Assembly (NCBI GenBank): GCA_914767715.1
Contig: OU612073.1
Location: 3,968,001 to 4,032,000 of the forward strand
Direction of reading: 5' to 3'
DNA: 64,000 bases
Origin: Membranipora membranacea
Lineage: Eukaryota > Bryozoa > Gymnolaemata > Cheilostomatida > Membraniporidae
Numbering within the stretch: the first letter of the stretch is position 1; each line of letters begins with the position of its first letter. Of this stretch, positions 1-12,733 are shown one piece after another. The translations under genes and the position numbers were made by a program. Below the pieces are notes generated by a model. The model searched no databases. It was given only the letters and a program-made list of their open reading frames with translations, and had not been told where the DNA came from.

Positions 1-160
1 ATTGCCATTACGATTCAAGCATTCCAGGTCTACATGTTCTTACAATGTTATATAATCTTATAGATTGCTATCCAAAAGCCAAAAGCCTATGATCACTCTG
101 TCATGCTTCTCCAACAAATTTCTGTGTTTTCTATCAAAAATGGTATCTGTTTACTTTCAG

Positions 161-3100
161 TCGATAACAAGCTGATCTCGATTCTGGCTCTGAGAGTTGA
201 ACCAGAACCTCATGTCATCGACCAGACTTTCCGCTTCCATCAACCAGAACAAAGCTTCCTCAAGAAATCCATCCGTCTTCCTCCCTTCCAGAATATGATT
301 GGTAAGTATCACTAACTAAAAAATTCAAATCGAGTTCATCAAACTCTGTGAGCCTTTATATCAGGGTTGTACTTATTTTGTTGCCAAGCTTGATATGAAA
401 CTGTGGATCATTATAGAGAAATATTTAAACGAATATTTTGGGGACCAAGTTTTATCAGTGAAGCAGAGAGAGATGAATTCTAGCAGAAGACTCGAGCAAT
501 TTGCAGTGGTATGAGCACTACTGTATCATGTATCCGTCTCACCTAATTTGCTTAGTCTTTACTTCTCAGAAATCACCATTCTCCGTATCTCAGCTAATAT
601 TATATTTGACTATCTGACAGGTGGTATTGTAGTATAGTGGTATAATGTATGTTGTGTATTTATATGATGTTCCTACAGGTGGTATATTAGACAGGACAGG
701 TTACCAGCAGCTTGTAGTGAAGTGTAGTGACGATAATGTAGTGTGTGAAAGTTACAAGAGACAAACAGGAGAACCTCAGGACGTCTTCATCAAGGTTAGT
801 AATACTGCAGCTTGTGGAGTTTGACACAAGATAAGTTTGAGCTTACCTGTGAGCCTGGGGGGTCTTTCAAGAACGATGCTTTACTAAAGCAAGTTATCAC
901 AATCACATCGCTCAAAATTATCACTCACTTGGTCTTTCAACTAGACAAATTTGTTCCCTTATTGCTCACTCAGAAAGCTATAGTTCTTTCGATGCCTGAG
1001 CGATTTGAAAGCGAGAGCCTCAGTGAGTGAGCGATCAGATTGCAATTTTGGCTGTTTCTAATTGAAACCCCCCCCCTTGGTTGAATATCTTTTTTCGTTA
1101 TGAGGAGTTAAATGTACGGCCTTGGTTGAATAAAGTGCTGTTAAACCTGCGGTATTTAATCTAGCGATTGATGTAGGCTCAAATTACACATTGTGATGCA
1201 GTAATCTGTTCTAATACCATGATGACTAAGAGAAACTACAATTGGTATTAGTGAAAAAAGACTACAAAATAAACCTAATAAACAAAGTCTCCAGTAATCA
1301 GTATTCTCGTGAGCCCTCTATCCCACAATATTTGACGCCAAAACCGTTTTAACTTGTTGCACTAAAACTACTTGATATTAAATAACTAAATTGATTGGTA
1401 CTGTTCTCTTACCCTCTAATATTGATATCTTCACGCAGGCTGCCGTTGGCTCCTCACCTCAGCAGAAGAAGTTCTTTGTGTGTATCTACTCCGACCCTTA
1501 CATGAGTAAACCAGATCAGATATGGCAGTTCTATGTACACGCTCTGCAGAGAGTAGATGTCAACTGTGTTGAGGGTCAGAGCACCCGTCTCAGCCTAATA
1601 CTCAGGTACTAAGGCTAAGATTATCTCACTCAGGCTTGCCTTATTATAAAAAAATAACATTTTCAAATGTATTAAGACACTAACTAAGAACGAAATTATT
1701 CAAATTACTATCATTGTTAAACCCAGCATAATAATCTCTGAATTGATTCGAGACATGAAGAAACTTAATAAGTATATCTGCAGTAACATCTTTTGCATTT
1801 GATCAGAATTTAGCCCAACATTTCTGATTGGAAAACCTCTAGCCATCATTAAACTTCTGCAGTTAACCAGTGAAATCTGCTGCTTGATGTACATTGACCT
1901 GCTAAAAAAAATGGTTATCAACGGTAGTGGTACAAAATGTCTCTGATCTCTACAATAGTTTTTTATTCGTTTTGCTTTATCACTTTTTTTCATTGTAGAG
2001 GAACACAGTCTTCTCGTCTCGTGAGGTGTTTTACTTCACACTCAGCTCAGATGCAGGTCGTACCTAACGAAGCTTTCATGCTCGCAGCGGGAGCTGTACA
2101 TGAGCTTCATATAGGTGAGATACTCGAATTATCAAACAGTTTTCATATCAAATCTTGTATATATATTGGTACTATATATTTGTGCTATATATATACTGGT
2201 ACTATATATTGGTTACACTTTCTGACTTTTGTAGCATAATCCATAATATTTTTTATCCTATTTTACAATGTTATATAGCCGAATAACCATATACAGCAGC
2301 ATCAAACAGCATATAATATTTAGAAGATTTCCAGGTTGTAAAAATGATATCAGTTATTACTGATGAAACTCTTTTTGTAGACTCAGATAGCATATTGTTT
2401 AAGAAACAGTCATGTGATTTGAATCAGGGAGGTTGGTACTCAAACTCCCTGTTGGAATAGACCACTTATATGCCCACGATGTCTCAATATCTGTGTTCTC
2501 CTTGTAAGACAGAGGGCAACTCTTAATAGTAGGATTAATGTTACTATGGTGTACCAATCGATTGTTAGATCATTCATTAATCATTACAGCTGTGAGGCCC
2601 CTTCAGAGCGGTACTCAGTTCTTTTATCTCAATGTTGTGGATGTCGAGTGTCACCAACTTGTCAGGAACTGGCTGGTATGTGTCAGCTGTCAGCCACCTG
2701 TCATCAGTAAAACATTTGAACTTCAACTACCTGCTGGTGAGTGTCACAAAAAACTATCAGAGACTGTGTGTCATATGAAATGTAGAGTAGGTGTAACCAA
2801 CATTAAGGTTTTGTGCCTGTCATCGATAAAGCTTGTGTAGATAAACACTTAATTTGAAAAAGAATAAACTAACGCTGATATATTTAACCGAAGAACAGAG
2901 ACCTCAGTATGGGGATTTGTTGTCTCGACGATCAAAAAACGAAAAAAAGTCCACCCCTCACAAAATTTAATTTTAAGTGCCTCTTGAGACCACAGATGTA
3001 GAAAATTTATTTCAGTTTTTAAAAACAATTCACTAAAATTTTTTTGACTTTTTTTTAATCTTGACTGAACTCAAGAGATCTCTAGGTAGTTGCTACATGA

Positions 3101-4421
3101 GGCTGAGTTTTTCTTAAAACGCTTTATCATTTTTTATCAATTTATTATATTTGTTTGTCATTCATTTATTATATTTGTTTTATTTATGTATTTGTCATAT
3201 TTATATAGTTTTTAATCATATTCATATATTATTTATTATGTTTCAGGAGGAGGTAAAGGAAGTAACAAGAGAATTAGCTTCACTAATCCATACTCTCATC
3301 CTAAAGTCTTCCTTCTGACCAATAACAGAAATGATCTCCTACAGTTCAAGGAAAGCCGACTTGAGATGTACGCTAAGGAGACAAGAGTAATCGGACTCAG
3401 GTCAGTTATACTCACTAAATTCCTGTATAAATCAAATTAGGGATACACACTGATGACGTAATATACTTTTGCATGTATATCTCTGATCGATAGAGAGTGA
3501 ACTAATTCACCTAGTAAGACTACCATCACAATGAATTTTGTGTGACAACCCGAGTTCAATTTCATTAATTAGGGGCGGGTACATGTTAGGTACTCAATCT
3601 AAATTGACTCTAACGATCTGAGATACACATGATAATAGTGCAGTCTTGATGTCAGTGTGGCTGAGACCTACTTCTGTGCAAACTGTACTTATCATATTAT
3701 CTGTGTCATGATGTGACCAGTCCCTAATTGAATACTTCGGACCATGTTATAACTCTAAACCAGTTTTTCTTTCTCCTCACCCTGCTTGATATCTCCCCCA
3801 CAAACTTTATCTGGGAAGATGGTCAGAATTTATGGAAGGCAACTAAATTGCAAGATATTTTACATCACAAGCTCGCTTACATATAAGAATAGCTGCAATC
3901 ATGCATTGATCAATCTGATGATTTTTGTTTTGTCTTCAAAAATTGATCAGATAGTTGTTTGCTCTTAAAAAATTTTATTCTCCCTAATTGTATAACTAAG
4001 TACGTATGGTGTGATATTGACTAAATGTTATATGTTAGAATCATAAAGATATATAGTTCAGAGTTGATTGGTAATGGAAGCATAAGTTGTGTTATAAAAA
4101 AATTAGGTAGCTTAGTACCCTTACAGTTTTTCTGGACAAATCACCACCGCCCTAATATTCAGATATAATTCAGTGGTATCTTACCACTCCATAAGTGGAC
4201 GGCACACTCTTTCTAGGGTCGCAGTCTCTTACCAGCCTTACCAGGCATATCAGATTTTATTGTCACAATGCATCACGCCTTGTATTTTCTCTTACAGATT
4301 TATGCCAGCGCTGAACCAGGGAACAGCTGAGATTATGATATTTATAAACGATGATGAAGATAAGAATGAGGAGACCTTCTGTGTCAAGGTCAACTATATC
4401 TCAGAGAACGACGATGATTAG
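161..4421 (+). CDS. NPHP4: Nephrocystin-4, C-terminal 320 residues (5' part lies outside the window)
   Basis: Seven exons: 161-301, 679-794, 1439-1605, 1999-2114, 2590-2736, 3247-3400, 4298-4421, all with GT-AG borders and consistent phase. They encode 320 residues and a TAG stop. Recognised from segments typical of the nephrocystin-4 C-terminus: [19 protein letters not shown], a stretch around [40 protein letters not shown] and the end motif [16 protein letters not shown]. Known role: a scaffold of the ciliary transition zone that works with nephrocystin-1 and RPGRIP1L; this part folds into Ig/MSP-like beta domains. The gene enters from the left, so start and promoter are not visible. A transposon-like repeat sits in the intron after 794. 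Several fragments of this gene recur further right in the window. The family assignment is very firm; exact splice sites are inferred. Confidence 0.93.
854..1080. mobile_element. MITE-like element with G-rich terminal inverted repeats, copy 1
   Basis: This lies in a nephrocystin-4 intron. It begins CCTGGGGGGTCTTTCAA and ends with the near inverse (TTTCTAATTGAAACCCCCC followed by CCTTGG). The interior, with ACTCACTTGGT and AGTGAGTGAGCG, matches the copy at 63705-63971. No long open frame is present, so it is non-autonomous. No clear target-site duplication was seen. Confidence 0.7.
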
Positions 4422-6303
4422 CATCACATCATAACTGATCATGTGATATACTTTCACATTATATCTCTGAACACTAGAGAGTGAATTGATTCATGTAGCT
4501 TGACTATCACCAGGAGGGTTTGGTGCGGCGACTTATGTCAAATTTATTATAAGGGGCATGTAGATGTAAGGCTATCATACTAAATTGATCCTATCGATCA
4601 GAGATACACATGCTAAAAGTGTAGTGTTGATGTCTGTGCGGTTCACTGCCTCTGTAGCTCTAATAGATAGAGGATCATATTGTAGTGTCATCTTAACTAT
4701 GTGTGTCAGCAAATCAATTCTGATTCTACAATAATCAACTTTGACAATCCATGTGAATTTTCCACGTTTTAAGTATTATTTATGCAGTTATATGATATCA
4801 TTGAGTTGTTACTATAGGGTACATTAAGGCTATGATGCTTTAATTTTTCTACTCCGTCCTGGGATTTGTAAGTTTTCCGTAGTTGCCATAGGTTTTTATG
4901 TCTGTAGCAGTTGCAATTTTATGCAAGGTATGGTCCGTTTAAATGACCATATTATTTATATGTAGTTTACATAAAGCAAGTTGTTAAAATAAAACTACAG
5001 ACAGAAATAGTTAGTTGTTGAGTCGCCTCCCTACAAACCACAGCGATGAGGCCACAATTACTTTAATAAAGATGTATAGCCACTGAGCTTCAGAGGGTGA
5101 ACTATTGGCATTATTGGAAACGCTGCATCTCATCCACACAGAGCATTCAGTGGCATATGAACTTTTATGAGGGACTGTCTGGTATATTTGAATGCTGTAT
5201 GCAAATTGATGTCCTGGATTGATCTTTCTAATCTTCTCCTAAATTAACTCTATCATAAAATATTAGAAGTACGTGACTTGGTCTTGTCCCAAGAGAGACT
5301 GATTATGTCTGCTTTATTCGTTTGTCACTGTGATCCACCCACTGACCTACGTGAGATATGCATAACAGTGGAATGTCACAATCAGTAAATCTCCTTCCCC
5401 AGACAAAAAGTTGAAGCTTTATCAACTTGTTGTTTTGGAATTCGACCAGTCTGGGAACAATTAAAAATGTTCCTCAAGTATTTGGAGAGATGCTGATTTA
5501 AGTAGACCTGACACAATTTTAAGTGATTGACCTGATGATTTTACAAGATTCTCATTGAGGTGATTGACATCAACAGCTTGTTATGATGTACTTTAAGGTT
5601 TCAGGGTATGCCTCATAGACATGATAATGTGACTTATATCTACAACCTGCATACTGCCATGGACGAAATGCTAGCAAAGGTCAACATAGAGGGCTAACCG
5701 AGAAATTAGGCGATGCAATAAAATGAGAGGAAAAAAATCATTATAACCCTAGCACCAAGATCTTGGCAAAACTATAACTGCACAACAATCATTAACTAGT
5801 TCATCTATCACTAAATTTAGAAATTTATCACCACTCAATGTAAAATCTGTTCAAACAATTTGATTGCATAGGATGGGATACCTACCCAGTCCAAAAAACT
5901 GAAGTTTTTACCAAAATTTTGATCTCAAATTAGAGGGGTACAGTAACATCAAGACAAATAGAGTCAGTCATAAGACGCGGACATAGGATATGAATGGGTG
6001 ATAGGGGCCGAAAATATCAACCTTGATAGCTCCCCATGTGGGGCTTGAACCTACAGCTTCTGCGTCTCACAAACCGCAACCTAAAAATCTTATCTTTTTT
6101 AAAGCAAATGGGCCTGACTTTCTAAGAAGGCTTCTGAATCAAAGTGAAAACTGATACGCTTTCTCACCAAATAATCCATAAGCAATATATACATAGACAT
6201 GTTAGAAGTATTTTTTTCTTTCTTATAATGTAACATATTATAGGGGAAAAAATATGGGACGCTTCACGCATTTGTAACCGAAAGTGACGATCAACGCCAC
6301 TGT

Positions 6304-6573
6304 ATATGTTGTTTGGCAGACAGGGTACTTGCCATAGTATTAGATGTTGTTAAATATGGTGCAGAATTGACGAACAAATGAACACCATCACCAGGAAATT
6401 GTTAGCATTTCCACAATGGACGACATTAGGTTAGTGATAGGGAGGTGGGAGGGAAATTGACAGACTTATTCTCTTTCAAGACCAGCGTGGTGACCGGATG
6501 TAGATTGAAAGAAAGAATATGTTGTTTGGCAGACAGGGTACTTGCCATAGTATTAGATGTTGTTAAATATGGT
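6304..6573 (+). repeat. Perfect 57-bp direct repeat
   Basis: The 57 bp at 6304-6360 (from ATATGTTGTTTGGCAGACAG to TTAAATATGGT) recur without change at 6517-6573, 156 bp apart. Perfect identity inside AT-rich non-coding DNA points to a recent local duplication. Confidence 0.85.
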
Positions 6574-6887
6574 AATAGAATAATTAAACCAAATAAACGT
6601 AGAATAATTAAACCAAAATATAGGACTAAATATGGTAAAACAAGATTTTTAAACCAATTCATTTCATTTAGTAAATCGTAATAATATATATCAATCAATC
6701 ACATACTGTAAAAAATTTTCTCCCAACTGATTATCATTTCTGTCCATATCTATAAATATTTTTCTTTCTTTTTTGTTTTGTTTATGAGGTCAAAAAGTTG
6801 TTATTTTCCTTTGTTTATGACATACTTATGCATATGAAAACCTCAATAAAAACATTATAATAATAAAAAAATAATGTGAGTAGCTGT

Positions 6888-6973
6888 GAACAGTAGTTCT
6901 AAGAAAGCCTATCATTGGCTGAGAACAGTAGTTCTAAGCAAGCCTATCATTGGCTGAGAACAGTAGTTCTAAG
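6888..6973 (+). repeat. 35-bp tandem repeat, about 2.5 units
   Basis: The unit begins GAACAGTAGTTCTAAG and continues AAGCCTATCATTGGCTGA. Unit starts are at 6888, 6923 and 6958, and the last unit is partial. Confidence 0.85.
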
Positions 6974-7708
6974 TTTTCCTTACCAATAAGTTGTCCTTAG
7001 TTGGTTGAGGGAGGGCAACTTTTTATTCAGTTGACCTGGATTATTTGTCATGTCTTGGGACTGATTGCCAAGACAAGGGAGGTGTTATAAGGGCAGAAAA
7101 AAATCTTTTTTGTACCAAAAACTTTATTTTTTTTTTAAATTGGAAATTGGTAACCACACAGACGACTGTTTTCTCTTGCTTCTCTTGCTCCTGCAACTTA
7201 ATTGTTTCATATATTATTATAATAAAATACGCATATATTCATACATAATATGCATAATCATACTATAAAATAATATTACATGTTATGTATAATTTGTTAA
7301 GATATGAAGCGGTTAGTGAAGTGATGATTTATCGTACTATATCTGCAAGGTCTGTTAGGGTCATGAGATTGAAAAGTAGTGATGAATGGAACTGGCAAGA
7401 TTCCGTGTTTTGATAACCAAAAACTTCTGAGCGTTTGTCTAAATCCACATAAAATAGTTTTTGCCGACAATGCACTTTTCAATTCAATGGTGGTTGAAGT
7501 TTGGCAGCTTTCCAAGGTCAAAACATCAGACTAATAGACGGGCGTAATTATTTGTGTGCAAGTTTACGTGACTGCATTCGAGGGGAACTATTTATTTTTC
7601 TATCATAAAACGCTTATTCAAAAATTCTGCTTGTTGCTGCCAATTCAGCGTCAATAATCATCATGTTTCAACATACTTCAGAACAAGACAGCAAGACCTC
7701 AAATTTCA

Positions 7709-7716
7709 TATAAAAG
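7709..7716 (+). promoter_or_regulatory. TATA box of BRICHOS precursor A
   Basis: TATAAAAG inside TTTCATATAAAAGCTGAACAC, a block also found upstream of precursors B and C. It stands about 100 bp before the ATG. A single GGATCATTGTATCCTGACACAG segment follows about 25 bp downstream, where transcription would start; B has this unit twice and C about five times. Confidence 0.75.
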
Positions 7717-7807
7717 CTGAACACTTGCTAGTCAGGATCATTGTATCCTGACACAGCAGACAGACAGACACACAGAGAAGACGATAAATCACATCTTCAG
7801 CTACAAA

Positions 7808-10503
7808 ATGAAGGTAAGGTCTGCAGATGTTTGAAGAACAATTTCAATGTTATTAAAAACCACATCAAGTTTCTGATATATGAACTGTATCGAATAAAGT
7901 TTAATGGGATTTAAATGTTTCATTAGAAAAAAACATCATAAAAATTAAATGCATTCGATCGATTATTCGATTCGATATTCTGGATCCAGTAATAAATATC
8001 AATAGATTATTACTTTTCTATCATACAGGTTGTTTCAGCTCAGACCGTTTTCCTTGCTGCCTTATTGGCTAATGCTGCAGCTGTTCCAACTCAGACCTTA
8101 CATGAGAAAGCTGATCCCAAGGAGGTGGTTCATGATGTCATTTTGTTGGACCCAAAAGGAACGGTAGGTATTGTGTAAATCCTTCTTCGGGGACTTAAAC
8201 AACTGATGAAGGATGAATAGCCTTGTAACGCCTGGCCTGTAATTGATGATTTTCTATATTTCCATTAATATAACTCAGTTACAATGAAAATGTTTTTATA
8301 TTACAGATAGTTTCAGCTCAGACTGCTTTCCTTGCTGCCATATTGGCTTATGCTGCTGCCGTGCCCCGTGTCCCGACTCCAGCCTTATGTGAGAAACTAA
8401 AACATGAGGAGGTCGTCCATGATACCATTGTATTGAACCCTAAAGGAACGGTAAGTTTTAGCAGTTCTCTGCAATCTTTTGATAAAGGATGGAGAGAGTT
8501 TGGGCTATGTCCCACACTCCACAGATAATAGCTTTGTATAAGAACCATAAGAGGGGGTTTCATCTCTCTTTATGTTTTGAAATTTTATATATTCATATGT
8601 AAAGGTTTTGTAAAAGTATAAACTAAAACATATCAAAAATAAATTACAATAATATGTCTTTCGGGAAGAAATTACAAAATCCTTTGAATCCCCAGGCAAT
8701 AATAAGTTTTTCAATCGGTTCTGTTCTCAATTATAGGATTTCTCTAAGGCAGTAGACCTGACTTTCACTGATGGTAATGTCTGGATAATGGAAGGAACTG
8801 GTGGAGCTGTGGATATACATGACTACAATACGGTAAATCTGTAACCAAATGTACAAAATTCCAAAATTCAAAATTATGATCAACTAATAATATTCTACGC
8901 GATATCTATACACACACATATATATATATATATATATATGGATCATGCTGCTCCTAATTAATCACAATAATATGATTGTCTCGTGGCTCAAACCAGGTTC
9001 TGTATAGCCTTTGTTATTTCAGATTACATCGTGGTATGCTTGATCATAGACCTATCAATGATTTCATCCCTACACCATAATTATTAGCTTTTGGTTACTT
9101 GGTTGGCTCTAGTCAAATTTAATGTTTTTTTCAACAGGGTCTACACTTCGTTAGAGGTAACGAGACAGCTCCTTGCTATGTCTACCCAACCATGCACTCC
9201 TTCCAAGATGGCATCAAGCTTGAGGCAGTTCTGAAGGATGGGCTGAGGCAATTTGAAAATGTAGATATTGCTCAAGTTGTGCCACTCTCTGCTAATATGA
9301 TCGTTGATGCCAGCTTCGCACCAGTCGAGTCAGCTAAATACTGTGACATATACCAGTGGGCTCGCATTGATCACTATGTTATTGGTGAGTACATTTATAA
9401 TCGTTTATACATGAGTGCTAAAACTGGGTTTTGTTACTCCACAGGGGCTTTTTGTAACTTTATATATTGTAGAGAACAAATTTACCTTACCTTACATACC
9501 GCCGGAAATTTTGTTGTCTCAAAAGCCAGTATTGGTTGATTGTTCATATAAAAAAACAAAACAAAAAAAGCCTCAAGTTCAATACAGTATGGCATCCCAC
9601 ATTGCCATTCATCTGAGCAACAAGTAAAGAAAAAGTAATAATAAAAAGTTTTGAACTAGAGAACATTCCTTTATTTGCAGGTCTTCGGTTTTGTATAAAT
9701 GATAAATGCGTATGTATGTTAACTCATATCCAGTGTCCCATAACACATTTTCAAAAAGTATCTTAAAAAAATTGAAGAAATGGCTGAATCACAGTCCTGT
9801 CTTCAACCACACATATGAAGTAAAACCAGTAGTGGGTGCGCTAATTATATATTTTTACACTTCATTTGCCTTATATATGCCATTCCTGCCATGAAAGCTT
9901 CGAATCAATTGTGGGTAAAATGAAAATGAAAAAATTAAGTAAAAAACCAATAGCTATCTTTACCCATTGATCTCCAATTTATTTGTGATTAAGTGGTTTT
10001 AGAATTTTGTGAGCCTCATGGTCATTAGACAAAACAGAATGTTGTTATCAGGTAACACAAAAGCAGAAAATCTGAATCTGAAGAGAGTAATTTTCCTAAC
10101 AGAGGCTAAGTCCAAAGGAGTATTGCATTTGCCGACTTCGGGCTTTGTGGTCCCAAAGTCAGGAAATTCAGTAGTGCGGAATCTACCACCCCAAACCTAT
10201 AGCCTACTGGAGGATCCATTCAACCTTTTGTTCCACACAACACAACTCAATCGCCAATTAAACTATTATTATAAAATAATGAGTATGTCAGCCATTCCCC
10301 TGAAGTTGTGTGGTATGTATTCCGGTCACATTTCTAGTAATTAGTGGTAAAATTGTTATGTGTACATCGGCATAGCTTTCTCTATTTCAGCCCACAACGA
10401 TATGTCCAGCGAGGAAGATGCTCACATGGTCGTAAAGCGGGGAGCTCCTGGTAATGATGGTCAGCCTGGTAGTTGCACATCAAACTGTGTCTACTGCCCA
10501 TGA
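7808..10503 (+). CDS. Secreted BRICHOS-domain precursor A with C-terminal Cys-rich peptide
   Basis: Exons 7808-7813, 8029-8163, 8737-8832, 9138-9384 and 10391-10503 give 198 residues. Residues 1 to about 22 are a signal peptide (MKVVSAQTVFLAALL...). The BRICHOS domain spans about 48-162. Asp76 (in DIHDYNT) lies 16 residues before Cys92 (APCYVYP), the same spacing as the conserved Asp and first Cys of surfactant protein C precursor, and Cys148 (AKYC) is the second conserved Cys. An acidic linker then leads to Lys177-Arg178, a furin-type site, and a 20-residue tail that begins GAPGNDGQPG and ends CTSNCVYCP. In polychaete antimicrobial precursors BRICHOS acts as a chaperone for such a tail; that this tail is antimicrobial is not shown, since it is slightly acidic. 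A second version of exon 2 lies at 8307-8450. A candidate AATAAA is at 10827. B and C are paralogues. The fold assignment rests on motif spacing only. Confidence 0.85.
8307..8450 (+). CDS. Duplicate exon 2 of precursor A (alternative signal-peptide exon)
   Basis: This has an acceptor (TTATATTACAG) and a donor (GTAAGT) and encodes 48 in-frame residues starting IVSAQTAFLAAILAYAAAVP and ending NPKGT, parallel to exon 2 at 8029-8163. Both exons are phase 0 on both sides, so either alone gives an intact precursor (198 or 201 residues). Inclusion of both would place a second hydrophobic segment inside the protein. The frame is open and the splice sites are sound, which argues against decay. It adds a Cys (PALCEK) that the other exon lacks. 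Use as a mutually exclusive exon is inferred. Confidence 0.75.
8919..8940. repeat. TA microsatellite in the intron of precursor A
   Basis: About ten TA units after CACACACATA, in the intron between exons 3 and 4. Confidence 0.9.
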
Positions 10504-11840
10504 GGAGTTCATCATTAATATCATTATATCTCCTTCTGCCTTTGAATTATTGTACTTTTTCTACATTATAGAAGAATCATTCGATTGACATATAACATGA
10601 ATTTAACAGCTAATCTTATATCAGAATTACTTGTACGTTCCTTTTTACAGCAAAATGGCATGCATATATGTATGTGTATATGTTTCAAATTACATGGTTA
10701 ATAATCGGCAACTGCCAATAACCAAAATTAGCAACTATGTGTCTTGTTAAAGTTAATCCAAATCATACTATATTATCAACTTTTGCAGCTCCATGTTACA
10801 ATATGATATTTACAGGAAAATACACGAATAAAATAATATTTGCACAAATATAAAAATAGTTACTAAAATGGATCTTTGCAAAGTTAACCAAAAACCAGAA
10901 TTTTTTTACAAATAATGAAAGCTCTCACTTGGAGTTTTGGAGGATTTCGGATATCACATTTCTGCGTCAGCTCAAACAGAAACCTTCACTTTGTCATGGG
11001 CATTGTGTAGAAAACTACAATTTAGTAAACAACTGTTCTGAGCAGGGAGGGAAGGACATATCCCACCCTCAAACCTCAAAGCATTATTGTGCTTGCTTCT
11101 ATTGGTAACTACAAGATATTGTGATGCAAATATAATATCTTAGTATTATTACAGTAATAGGATGTTAAATTATATACACAGTGTAAGGTATGTGACTTTT
11201 TTTGCATCATATGGACCTCAATGGAGAATAACCTGAGCAGTTGTTGTCCAATTTAGACGTTATGAACTATCATTTGGCAGGTTTTCAATGGGTCAATGTA
11301 CATTTTGTCTTTCATGAGGGCTGACCCAAAATGTTGGTCACTTTTGGGGAAAGGGTATTTTCAGGGTGACAACATGCCTCTGTTTTCTTTGCTCGATGTG
11401 AGATAACGGCTTGATAAATTAGTTCACGCAAGACTCTCCACAAATGAAGGTACTTTCACAACTTCCTTTTTTACCATGCCTTCCTTATTTGCAGACCATT
11501 GATATGAATAAATTATAATATATATACCTCAGTGTTGCAGACACTTGTCGGATCGAGAAAGATCACGACAGTTCACTGCTGGCAGAGTTCATATGAGATT
11601 TCTTTACAATACTGAATGCAGTTTTTCGGCAGTTTGATGATTTTATTACTGAACTACACCCTGGGGCAAATGCCCCAGGCAACTGATGAATTGCAACGCC
11701 AAGTTGTAACTGAATCTTCAGAGCAAAAACCACTGTTCTTTATACTGACCTGTATAAATAGGTCGTAAAAATAGAAACAGGTGGGATGATACGTCATTAT
11801 TTTGATGGCCAACCTCCGCATTTAGATAGGGTACGTAGAT

Positions 11841-11913
11841 GGTCCAAGTGGCGTGATGGTAGCGTCGTTGCCTATTGGTATTGGGACCCGGGTTCGATTC
11901 CCAACCAGGTCCG
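11841..11913 (+). repeat. Degenerate tRNA-derived sequence (SINE head or tRNA remnant)
   Basis: It shows an A-box-like TGGCGTGATGGTAGC and a B-box GGTTCGATTCC at normal tRNA spacing. The acceptor ends (GGTCCAA and CAGGTCC) do not pair and the T stem has mismatches, so it is not a functional tRNA. Confidence 0.5.
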
Positions 11914-12691
11914 AATATTGATCAAGACCTTATCTTTGTGATTAATAGTGTATCAACTAATAACTCATAATGTCTATGTCACATGTCTATGGTTGTGACA
12001 TACCCCAGGGGAAACATCCGCTTATTCCCAATGCCGATTGAAGGCAATCACCCTGGAAGTTTGAGAGGCCATAACTTCCTCAATATTTGGATTCTAAAGC
12101 TGAAAATCGCTCACATGATAGAATAAAATATGGAGAATAAGATGTGATACAAAAGAGCAGCCTCAAACAAAGTCTTTAACAAGCTTTGTTTATAGGGGGG
12201 GGGGGGGGGCTATTTTCCATCCATTCACTAGTCGTGACGAGTCGTGTAATGCCAAAAGATTTGCTGTGCATAAAATTGAAAGAAACCAAGGTGAATGCAA
12301 ACTTAAAATAAATAATTTAATGAGAAGAATATAAAGAATTGTCCGTGCTTATGCAAAATTAGCCAATCATGTAAAGAATCAAGCAAATAGTAGTCTGAGA
12401 AATTCTGTTCAGCTGTTCAGTCTGTTCAGCCTGTTCAGCAATTTACAGTTACCCGCTAAAAGCATTTCATTTTTCAACCCTCTGTCAAGGTTGAATCAAC
12501 TCCTCACTAGCCTTAGAAACAGAGTTGATTCAAAGGGAAATTGCCGGCTGGGATGAGGCATGCAACTTATAGTTCATGTGGTGAAATGAATGAATGATTC
12601 TTAGCAGTCCAAGCACTAGCAGAACAAACGGCCACAGGCAGTTCCTAGTGTTCCATTTCATCACACTATCCTTCATAAGGTTGGTTGGTCT

Positions 12692-12733
12692 GACCAATGA
12701 ACTTCCTCTCCCTCAAGAGGGAGTTCATTGGTC
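12692..12733. repeat. Short inverted repeat (hairpin)
   Basis: GACCAATGAACT is inverted as AGTTCATTGGTC, and part of the interior (CTCT/AGAG) also pairs. No T-run follows. Its function is unknown; it could be the fused ends of a small DNA transposon. Confidence 0.6.

Larger units (their letters stand above)
4422..7640. other. Region downstream of nephrocystin-4, no gene seen
   Basis: I find no convincing coding exon here. The first kilobase (to about 5380) recurs as a diverged copy at 16957-17890, and a short stretch near 4820-4950 recurs again near 31890-31990. Around 6028-6066 a minus-strand GGTTCAAGCCC box resembles a pol III B box but has no tRNA body. Two short direct-repeat clusters lie near 6300-6980 and are listed separately. 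Confidence 0.6.

Noticed and set aside
10391-10503. Radical SAM enzyme
   Set aside because: Only the three-Cys spacing matches; the protein is a small secreted BRICHOS precursor with no TIM-barrel.
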